This document shows, in pieces, positions 57,981 to 64,000 of a stretch of DNA of 64,000 nucleotides. The notes under the pieces are model-generated. The model saw only the letters and a program-made list of their open reading frames with translations, ran no database searches and was not told the origin of the DNA. Origin of the DNA: Pseudenterobacter timonensis (GTDB lineage Bacteria; Pseudomonadota; Gammaproteobacteria; Enterobacterales; Enterobacteriaceae). Position 1 is the first letter of the stretch, and each line of letters begins with the position of its first letter. The position numbers and the translations under genes were made by a program. The stretch covers positions 209,638-273,637 of the forward strand of contig NZ_FCOP01000007.1 in assembly GCF_900021175.1 (NCBI RefSeq), read 5' to 3'.

Positions 57981-58652
57981 ATGGATCTCGCGTCATTACG
58001 CGCGCAACAAATCGAACTGGCCTCATCGGTTATCCGTGAGGATCGTCTGGAAAAGGACCCGCCGCGGCTGATAGGCGGCGCAGACGTCGGATTTGAGCAG
58101 GGCGGGGAGGTGACGCGAGCGGCGATGGTGCTGTTGTCCTGGCCGGAACTGGAGCTGGTGGAGTACAAGGTGGCGCGCATTCCCACCACCATGCCCTATA
58201 TTCCCGGCTTTCTCTCCTTTCGTGAATATCCCGCGCTGATGGCAGCGTGGGAGCAACTCTCGCAAAAACCCGATCTGCTGTTTGTGGATGGTCACGGTAT
58301 TTCACACCCGCGCAGGCTCGGCGTCGCCAGTCATTTTGGCCTGCTGGTGGATGTCCCGACCATCGGCGTGGCGAAAAAACGCCTCTGCGGCAAATTTGAG
58401 CCTCTCTCCGCCGAACCGGGCGCGCTGGCGCCGCTTATCGATAAAGGCGAGCAGCTGGCGTGGGTCTGGCGCAGTAAAGCGCGCTGTAATCCCCTGTTTG
58501 TCGCCACCGGCCACCGGGTGAGCGTGGATACCGCTCTGGCATGGGTCCAGCGCTGTATGAAGGGCTACCGCCTGCCGGAGCCAACCCGCTGGGCCGATGC
58601 CGTCGCATCGGGACGTCCGGCCTTTGTTCGTTGGCAAGAAATTCAGCGCTGA
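57981..58652 (+). CDS. nfi: Endonuclease V (deoxyinosine endonuclease)
   Basis: Cuts DNA 3' to deaminated bases such as deoxyinosine. 223 residues as in E. coli. Acidic metal ligands are in GGADVGFE (Asp35), LSFREYP (Glu82) and FVDGHG (Asp103); [12 protein letters not shown] is the family signature. Coupled to hemE with AAGGAG before the ATG. Confidence 0.97.
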   Translation: MDLASLRAQQIELASSVIREDRLEKDPPRLIGGADVGFEQGGEVTRAAMVLLSWPELELVEYKVARIPTTMPYIPGFLSFREYPALMAAWEQLSQKPDLLFVDGHGISHPRRLGVASHFGLLVDVPTIGVAKKRLCGKFEPLSAEPGALAPLIDKGEQLAWVWRSKARCNPLFVATGHRVSVDTALAWVQRCMKGYRLPEPTRWADAVASGRPAFVRWQEIQR

Positions 58653-58693
58653 TTCAGGTAAACTGCCGCCAATTTCCGATTCGAGAGATCATC

Positions 58694-59284
58694 ATGCTAC
58701 AAAACCCGATCCATCTGCGCCTGGAGAAACTGGAGAGCTGGCAGCACGTCACCTTTATGGCCTGCCTGTGCGAGCGCATGTACCCTAATTATGCCGCCTT
58801 CTGCAAGGAGACCGGGTTTGGCGACGGCCATATCTACCGCCGCATTCTCGACCTGATCTGGGAGACGCTGACGGTGAAGGATGCGAAGGTGAACTTCGAC
58901 TCCCAGCTCGAAAAGCTCGAAGAGGCGATCCCGGCGGCGGATGATTACGATATCTATGGCGTCTATCCGGCCATTGACGCCTGCGTGGCGTTAAGCGAGC
59001 TGATTCACTCCCGTCTGAGCGGCGAAACGCTGGAGCATGCTATTGAAGTGAGCAAGGCGTCTATTACCACCGTGGCGATGCTGGAGATGACCCAGGAAGG
59101 GCGGGAAATGACGGACGATGAACTGCGCGTTAACCCGGCCGTTGAGCAGGAATGGGATATTCAGTGGGAGATATTTCGCCTGCTGGCCGCCTGTGAAGAA
59201 CGCGATCCTGAACTGATTAAAGGGCTGCGTGCGGACCTGCGCGAGGCGGGCGAGAGCAATATCGGTATAAAAATTAATCAATGA
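58694..59284 (+). CDS. yjaG: Conserved protein YjaG (DUF416)
   Basis: 196-residue mostly helical cytoplasmic protein, same length as E. coli YjaG; function unknown. ATG 58694 (MLQNPIHLRLEKLESW) is chosen because homology begins there and an in-frame extension upstream overlaps nfi. It sits at the end of a nudC-hemE-nfi-yjaG run and upstream of hupA, as in E. coli. Confidence 0.93.
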   Translation: MLQNPIHLRLEKLESWQHVTFMACLCERMYPNYAAFCKETGFGDGHIYRRILDLIWETLTVKDAKVNFDSQLEKLEEAIPAADDYDIYGVYPAIDACVALSELIHSRLSGETLEHAIEVSKASITTVAMLEMTQEGREMTDDELRVNPAVEQEWDIQWEIFRLLAACEERDPELIKGLRADLREAGESNIGIKINQ

Positions 59285-59470
59285 GACAACAAAACGTGAT
59301 TTAACGTCCGTTTTGTCATGCCTCGACTCTTCCCATCCGCCCCCCGTCTGGTCTACATTTGGGGGGCGAAAAAAAGTGGCTATCGGTGCGTGTATGCAGG
59401 AGAGTGCTTTTCAGGCCTTTTCGTCGCACTCGATGCTTAGCAAGCGATAAACACATTGTAAGGATAACTT
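59285..59470 (+). promoter_or_regulatory. yjaG-hupA intergenic region
   Basis: Contains an 8-bp inverted repeat ACAAAACG/CGTTTTGT (59289-59316, no T-run) and a GC hairpin GCCCCCC/GGGGGGC (59339-59367). The hupA promoters lie here but no pair is clear. AAGGATAACTT precedes the hupA ATG. Confidence 0.5.
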
Positions 59471-59743
59471 ATGAACAAGACTCAACTGATTGATGTAATT
59501 GCTGACAAGGCTGACCTGTCTAAAGTGCAGGCGAAAGCTGCTCTGGAATCCACCCTGGCTGCAATTACTGAGTCTCTGAAAGAAGGCGATGCTGTACAAC
59601 TGGTAGGTTTCGGTACCTTCAAAGTGAACCACCGCGCTGAGCGTACTGGCCGCAACCCGCAGACCGGTAAAGAGATCAAAATCGCCGCGGCTAACGTACC
59701 GGCATTTGTTTCTGGTAAAGCACTGAAAGACGCAGTTAAGTAA
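59471..59743 (+). CDS. hupA: DNA-binding protein HU-alpha
   Basis: 90-residue nucleoid protein, nearly identical to E. coli HupA ([18 protein letters not shown]). The DNA-intercalating beta-arm carries [20 protein letters not shown]. Forms homodimers or heterodimers with HupB. Its terminator overlaps the beginning of yjaH. Confidence 0.98.
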   Translation: MNKTQLIDVIADKADLSKVQAKAALESTLAAITESLKEGDAVQLVGFGTFKVNHRAERTGRNPQTGKEIKIAAANVPAFVSGKALKDAVK

Positions 59744-59748
59744 GACGC

Positions 59749-60444
59749 GTGGCAGTGAACAGATTTAACGGAGGGGCGGTTTCGCCCCTTTTGTCTGTCT
59801 GGCGTATGGCGATGCTGGCGGGAGCGCTGCTGCTCACGGCCTGTAGCCACGACTCCTCTCTGCCGCCCTTCACCGCCAGCGGCTACGCCGATAACCAGGG
59901 CGCGGTCCGCATCTGGCGCAAAGATACCGGCAACGACGTTCACCTCCTCACCGCATTTAGCCCATGGCATACCGGCAATACCACGACGGCGGAATACCGT
60001 TGGCAGGGGGAGATGCTGGCGCTGATCGACCTCAATATCTACAGCAAAACGCCAGAGCATGTGCGCGTTCGTTTCGACGATAACGGTGACGTGAGTTTTA
60101 TGCAGCATGAGGTTAGCGGCCATAAACAGCAGCTCTCCAGCGATCAAATCGATCTCTACCGCTATCGCGCCGCACAGGTGCGTCAGACCAGCGATGCGTT
60201 GCGTCTGGGGCAGGTGGTGTTACGTCAGGGACGCTGGCATGCCGATGGGTCGGTTACCACCTGCGAAGGACAGACGGTAAAGCCTGAGCTGGAAAGCTGG
60301 GAGATCGCGCATATTCAACGCCGGCAGCGTCATTCCTCACTTGAAGTGAGCATCGCCTGGCTGGAAGCGCCGGAAGGGGCACAGCTGTTGCTGGTGGCGA
60401 ACGAAGATTACTGCACCTGGCAGCCAACGGAAGAGGATTTTTAA
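59749..60444 (+). CDS. yjaH: Predicted lipoprotein YjaH (DUF1481)
   Basis: 231 residues from GTG 59749; unknown function. A lipoprotein signal with lipobox LLTAC (Cys32) is visible; the positive charge of its n-region (Arg5, Arg19) exists only if translation starts at the GTG, since starting at ATG 59806 would leave a 12-residue leader without charge. The hupA terminator hairpin falls inside codons 8-15. A DUF1481 body follows. zraP, next to it in E. coli, is missing here. Confidence 0.85.
   Translation: MAVNRFNGGAVSPLLSVWRMAMLAGALLLTACSHDSSLPPFTASGYADNQGAVRIWRKDTGNDVHLLTAFSPWHTGNTTTAEYRWQGEMLALIDLNIYSKTPEHVRVRFDDNGDVSFMQHEVSGHKQQLSSDQIDLYRYRAAQVRQTSDALRLGQVVLRQGRWHADGSVTTCEGQTVKPELESWEIAHIQRRQRHSSLEVSIAWLEAPEGAQLLLVANEDYCTWQPTEEDF
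59772..59795 (+). terminator. Intrinsic terminator of hupA within the yjaH 5' end
   Basis: 7-bp stem AGGGGCG/CGCCCCT with GTTT loop followed by TTTTGT, 29 bp after the hupA stop. Confidence 0.88.
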
Positions 60445-60480
60445 CGCGCTCCCCTCGTCATTACCGGGAGGAACGCGTTA
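60442..60480. terminator. Hairpin between convergent yjaH and purD
   Basis: Two-part stem TAACGCG-CTCCC / GGGAG-(GAA)-CGCGTTA spanning the yjaH stop codon. There is no T-run, so terminator function is uncertain. Confidence 0.5.
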
Positions 60481-60489
60481 CGGGGAACG

Positions 60490-61782
60490 TTATTTGCCTT
60501 GCTCGCGCGCAATGGCACGATAGCCGATATCCCGGCGGCTGAAGCTACCGTCCCAGTGAATATCCGCCATCAGCGCATAGGCGCGCTGCTGCGCTTCTGC
60601 GACCGACGAGCCAAGCGCCGTGGCACACAGTACGCGGCCACCGTTGGTCAGCACCCGGTCGTCATCCGAAAGCGTAGTACCGGCATGAAAGACCTTCGCG
60701 GCGTCCAGCGCTTCCAGCGGCAGGCCGTGGATCTCATCGCCGGTACGATAGCTGCCCGGATATCCGCCTGCGGCAATCACCACGCCCAGCGAGGCGCGCT
60801 CGTCCCATTCTGAGGTTTTCTCGTCCAGCTTGCCGTCACAGGCGGCCAGGCAGAGCTCGACCAGATCGGATTTCATGCGCAGCATGATCGGCTGAGTTTC
60901 CGGATCGCCAAAGCGACAGTTAAACTCAATGACCTTCGGATTCCCCTGTTTATCGATCATCAGACCCGCATACAGGAAGCCGGTATAGGTATTCCCCTCC
61001 ATCGCCATTCCTTTCACGGTTGGCCAGATGATACGTTCCATGGTGCGCTGATGGACCTCGTCGGTAACGACTGGCGCCGGGGAGTAAGCGCCCATACCGC
61101 CGGTGTTCGGGCCAGTATCGCCATCGCCTACGCGCTTGTGGTCCTGGCTGGTGGCCATCGGCAGGACATGCTCGCCGTCCACCATAACGATAAAGCTCGC
61201 CTCTTCGCCGTCGAGGAACTCTTCGATAACGATACGGTGCCCCGCGTCGCCAAAGGCGTTGCCTGCCAGCATATCCTGAACGGCCGCTTCGGCTTCTTCG
61301 AGGGTCATCGCCACAATCACCCCTTTACCGGCAGCCAGGCCGTCGGCTTTGATGACGATGGGCGCCCCTTTCTCACGCAGATAAGCGAGCGCGGGCTCAA
61401 CCTCGGTAAAATTCTGGTATTCGGCGGTCGGGATGTTATGTCGCGCGAGGAAATCTTTGGTAAAGGCTTTCGAGCCTTCCAGCTGGGCGGCGCCCTCGGT
61501 AGGACCAAAAATTTTCAGTCCTGCGGCACGAAACGCATCCACTACGCCAATGACCAGCGGCGCTTCCGGGCCGACAATGGTCAGATCGATCTTCTCATTC
61601 TGCGCAAAGCTTAACAGCGCCGGGATATCGGTGACATCAATCGCGACGTTCTGCAGGGTCGGCTCCAGGGCGGTGCCGGCGTTGCCCGGGGCGACAAAAA
61701 CGGTCTCCACTTTGGGCGACTGCGCCGCTTTCCACGCCAGCGCGTGCTCGCGCCCGCCGTTACCAATTACTAAAACTTTCAT
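60490..61782 (-). CDS. purD: Phosphoribosylamine-glycine ligase PurD
   Basis: GAR synthetase of purine synthesis, an ATP-grasp enzyme of 430 residues (E. coli 429). The nucleotide-binding KADGLAAGKGV and the family signature RFGDPETQ are present. ATG 61782 (MKVLVIGNGGREHALAW) follows GGAGCAG; an in-frame start four codons earlier lacks a ribosome site. Second gene of purHD, 11 bp after purH. Confidence 0.97.
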   Translation of the reverse strand: MKVLVIGNGGREHALAWKAAQSPKVETVFVAPGNAGTALEPTLQNVAIDVTDIPALLSFAQNEKIDLTIVGPEAPLVIGVVDAFRAAGLKIFGPTEGAAQLEGSKAFTKDFLARHNIPTAEYQNFTEVEPALAYLREKGAPIVIKADGLAAGKGVIVAMTLEEAEAAVQDMLAGNAFGDAGHRIVIEEFLDGEEASFIVMVDGEHVLPMATSQDHKRVGDGDTGPNTGGMGAYSPAPVVTDEVHQRTMERIIWPTVKGMAMEGNTYTGFLYAGLMIDKQGNPKVIEFNCRFGDPETQPIMLRMKSDLVELCLAACDGKLDEKTSEWDERASLGVVIAAGGYPGSYRTGDEIHGLPLEALDAAKVFHAGTTLSDDDRVLTNGGRVLCATALGSSVAEAQQRAYALMADIHWDGSFSRRDIGYRAIAREQGK

Positions 61783-61793
61783 CGTCTGCTCCA

Positions 61794-63383
61794 TTAATGG
61801 CGGAAGTGGCGCATATCGGTGAAGATCATCGCAATACCGTGTTCGTCGGCGGCGGCAATGACTTCTTCATCGCGGATAGAGCCGCCCGGCTGAATGACAC
61901 AGGTCACCCCAACGGCGGCGGCGGCATCGATACCGTCACGGAACGGGAAGAAGGCGTCAGAGGCCATTGCGGAGCCTTTCACTTCCAGCCCTTCGTCGGC
62001 TGCTTTGATACCGGCAATTTTCGCGGAGTAGACGCGGCTCATCTGCCCGGCGCCAATGCCAATGGTCATGTTCTCTTTGGCATAGACAATAGCGTTCGAT
62101 TTTACGAACTTCGCCACTTTCCAGCAGAACAGCGCATCACGCAGCTCCTGCTCGTCCGGCTGGCGTTTGGTGACGACCTGCAGTTCGCCCGCAGTGACCA
62201 TTCCCAGATCGCGATCCTGTACCAGCAGACCGCCGTTGACGCGTTTGAAGTCCAGGCCCGGTACACGCTCACCCCACGCGCCGCAAACCAGGACGCGAAC
62301 ATTCTGTTTCGCCGCGGTGATGCTCAGCGCCTCTTCTGTTGCAGAAGGGGCAATAATCACCTCCACAAACTGACGGGAGATAATGGCACGGGCAGTTTCC
62401 GCATCCAGTTCGCGGTTAAAAGCGATGATGCCACCGAAAGCGGAGGTGGGGTCGGTTTTGTAGGCGCGATCGTAAGCCTCCAGAATCGAGCTGCTTACCG
62501 CCACGCCGCATGGGTTAGCATGCTTCACGATCACACAGGCCGGCTCGCTAAACTCTTTGACACACTCCAGCGCCGCGTCGGTATCGGCGATGTTGTTATA
62601 GGAGAGCGCTTTACCCTGTACCTGTTGCGCGGTGGCGACGGAAGCCTCTTTGATCTCTTCTTCTATATAGAAGGCAGCCTGTTGGTGGCTGTTTTCCCCG
62701 TAACGCATATCCTGCTTTTTAATGAAGTTCAGGTTCAGGGTACGCGGGAAGCGGCCTGAAGGCTCCTTGCTCTCTTCATGGTAGGCAGGAACCATGCTGC
62801 CGAAGTAGTTCGCAATCATGCTGTCATAGGCGGCGGTGTGTTCGAACGCTTTAATCGCCAGATCGAAACGCGTCTCCAGGGTCAGAGAGCCGTCGTTGGC
62901 ATCCATCTCACTAATAATGGCGTTGTAGTCGCTGCTCTTAACGACGATAGCTACATCTTTATGGTTCTTGGCCGCGGAGCGGACCATGGTCGGGCCGCCG
63001 ATATCGATATTTTCTACCGCGTCTTCCAGCGAGCAACCTTCGCGGGCTACGGTCTGGGCGAACGGGTAGAGGTTCACAACCACCATATCGATCGGCGCGA
63101 TACCATGCTCTTCCATAATGCCATCATCCTGACCGCGACGGCCCAAAATACCGCCGTGCACTTTCGGGTGTAGCGTCTTGACGCGCCCATCCATCATTTC
63201 CGGGAAACCGGTATAGTCAGACACTTCGGTGACCGACAGACCTTTATCTGCCAGCAGGCGGGCGGTACCGCCTGTGGAAAGCAGCTCCACGCCACGCGCA
63301 GAAAGCGCCTGAGCAAATTCGACGATACCGGCTTTGTCAGAAACACTGAGCAGCGCGCGGCGGACTGGACGACGTTGTTGCAT
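61794..63383 (-). CDS. purH: Bifunctional AICAR transformylase / IMP cyclohydrolase PurH
   Basis: Performs the last two steps to IMP. 529 residues as in E. coli: an N-terminal MGS-like cyclohydrolase domain (about 1-200) and a C-terminal transformylase with the catalytic KHANPCG. ATG 63383 ([19 protein letters not shown]) follows AGGGGA; seven in-frame codons upstream are not needed. Divergent from the rRNA operon, with a PurR box upstream. Confidence 0.98.
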   Translation of the reverse strand: MQQRRPVRRALLSVSDKAGIVEFAQALSARGVELLSTGGTARLLADKGLSVTEVSDYTGFPEMMDGRVKTLHPKVHGGILGRRGQDDGIMEEHGIAPIDMVVVNLYPFAQTVAREGCSLEDAVENIDIGGPTMVRSAAKNHKDVAIVVKSSDYNAIISEMDANDGSLTLETRFDLAIKAFEHTAAYDSMIANYFGSMVPAYHEESKEPSGRFPRTLNLNFIKKQDMRYGENSHQQAAFYIEEEIKEASVATAQQVQGKALSYNNIADTDAALECVKEFSEPACVIVKHANPCGVAVSSSILEAYDRAYKTDPTSAFGGIIAFNRELDAETARAIISRQFVEVIIAPSATEEALSITAAKQNVRVLVCGAWGERVPGLDFKRVNGGLLVQDRDLGMVTAGELQVVTKRQPDEQELRDALFCWKVAKFVKSNAIVYAKENMTIGIGAGQMSRVYSAKIAGIKAADEGLEVKGSAMASDAFFPFRDGIDAAAAVGVTCVIQPGGSIRDEEVIAAADEHGIAMIFTDMRHFRH

Positions 63384-63485
63384 GGTAAATCCCCTGGATT
63401 TCACGATTACAGAGAGCGTTAGATGAATTTTCCTCTGAAAAACTCAGCTAACACATCTGACGGGGCATCTTTATTTAGCGCGAGC

Positions 63486-63507
63486 ATTTTAACGAAAACG
63501 TTTGCGC
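63486..63507 (-). promoter_or_regulatory. PurR operator and -10 of purHD
   Basis: ACGAAAACGTTTGCGC (63492-63507) matches the PUR box ACGCAAACGTTTGCGT at 14 of 16 positions, 108 bp before purH. A TAAAAT -10 (63491-63486, minus strand) abuts it, so bound PurR would cover the promoter spacer. Confidence 0.9.
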
Positions 63508-63624
63508 AACGCTCGCGAATTTTCATCTTTTCGAGGTGATGTGGATAACTCTGTGTGTAACAGGGTATAAGGCGGGGTTTTGCTGGGGAATGCAGCAGTC
63601 AGTCATTTTTCTGCAATTTTTCTA

Positions 63625-63652
63625 TTGCGGCCTGCAGAGAACTCCCTATAAT
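63625..63652 (+). promoter_or_regulatory. rRNA operon promoter P1
   Basis: TTGCGG, 16-bp spacer, TATAAT, followed by the GC-rich discriminator GCGCCTCC. The AT-rich UP-like stretch just upstream (CATTTTTCTGCAATTTTTC) is typical of rrn P1. Synteny with purHD identifies the operon as rrnE. Confidence 0.92.
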
Positions 63653-63732
63653 GCGCCTCCATCGACACGGCGGATGTGAATCACTTCAGAAACAGCCGGT
63701 TGGTTGAAGAGAAAAAATCCTGAAAAACAGGG

Positions 63733-63760
63733 TTGACTCTGAAAGAGGAAAGCGTAATAT
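63733..63760 (+). promoter_or_regulatory. rRNA operon promoter P2
   Basis: TTGACT, 16-bp spacer, TAATAT, about 100 bp after P1, the standard rrn spacing. Confidence 0.9.
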
Positions 63761-63800
63761 ACGCCACCTCGCGACGGTGAGCTGAAAGCCGCGTCGCACC

Positions 63801-63812
63801 TGCTCTTTAACA
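63801..63812 (+). promoter_or_regulatory. rrn antitermination boxA
   Basis: TGCTCTTTAACA is an exact rrn boxA; a boxC-like TGTGTGGGCACT follows at 63828. NusB/NusE bind boxA to allow Rho-resistant rRNA transcription. Confidence 0.92.
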
Positions 63813-63946
63813 ATTTATCAGACAATCTGTGTGGGCACTCAGGTGACATGGATTCTTAATGTCTTCGGACAATAAATGAATACCAAGTCTCATTGAGTGA
63901 ACACGTAATTCATTACGAAGTTTAATTCTTTGAGCATCAAACTTTT

Positions 63947-64000
63947 AAATTGAAGAGTTTGATCATGGCTCAGATTGAACGCTGGCGGCAGGCCTAACAC
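63947..64000 (+). rRNA. rrsE: 16S ribosomal RNA (5' end only, runs off the right edge)
   Basis: AAATTGAAGAGTTTGATCAT and the following GGCTCAGATTGAACGCTGGC are the universal enterobacterial 16S start. The letter assignment follows from the neighbouring purHD. Confidence 0.97.

Overview
This window is chromosomal DNA from a member of the Enterobacteriaceae. Nearly every gene is full length and collinear in sequence with its Escherichia coli K-12 counterpart, the intergenic REP-like repeats are of enterobacterial type, and a 16S rRNA gene begins at the right edge. Differences from E. coli point to a relative such as Enterobacter, Leclercia, Lelliottia or Klebsiella: a kgu-type 2-ketogluconate operon around ghrB, a PTS IIB/IIA pair plus a diguanylate cyclase between rpoC and thiH, and no yiaAB, hokA or zraPSR. 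The genus cannot be fixed from what is visible here.

Left part (1-32 kb) matches the E. coli 80-min region read from xyl to dpp: D-xylose transport (xylG partial, xylF) divergent from xylose isomerase and kinase (xylA, xylB); wecH, ysaB, glycyl-tRNA synthetase (glyQS), yiaG, yiaF, cold-shock gene cspA; the 2-ketogluconate operon kguE-kguK-kguT-ghrB under a PtxS-type LacI regulator with a clear operator; yiaD, bisC, yiaC, tag, yhjY, yhjX (with an upstream YpdB-type direct repeat), eptB, tRNA-Pro followed by an RtT-like duplicated 3' end, and the dppABCDF dipeptide transporter.

Right part (32-64 kb) matches the E. coli 90-min region: coaA, tRNAs thrU-tyrU-glyT-thrT, tufB, secE-nusG, rplKA, rplJL-rpoBC, then a PTS IIB/IIA pair and a CACHE-GGDEF protein, the thiCEFSGH thiamine operon behind a TPP riboswitch, a truncated rsd, nudC-hemE-nfi-yjaG, hupA-yjaH, and purHD divergent from the rRNA operon whose P1/P2 promoters, boxA and first 54 nt of 16S rRNA close the window.

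The join between dppF and coaA is the main structural novelty relative to E. coli. It is exactly what a single inversion roughly symmetric about oriC would make, and it keeps gene order, strand relations and co-orientation with replication on both sides. No transposase, integrase, phage gene or CRISPR array is visible. The less ordinary items are the orphan PTS IIB/IIA pair with a CRP site, the 5'-truncated rsd, the tRNA-Pro 3' duplication, and the ghrB-containing kgu operon.
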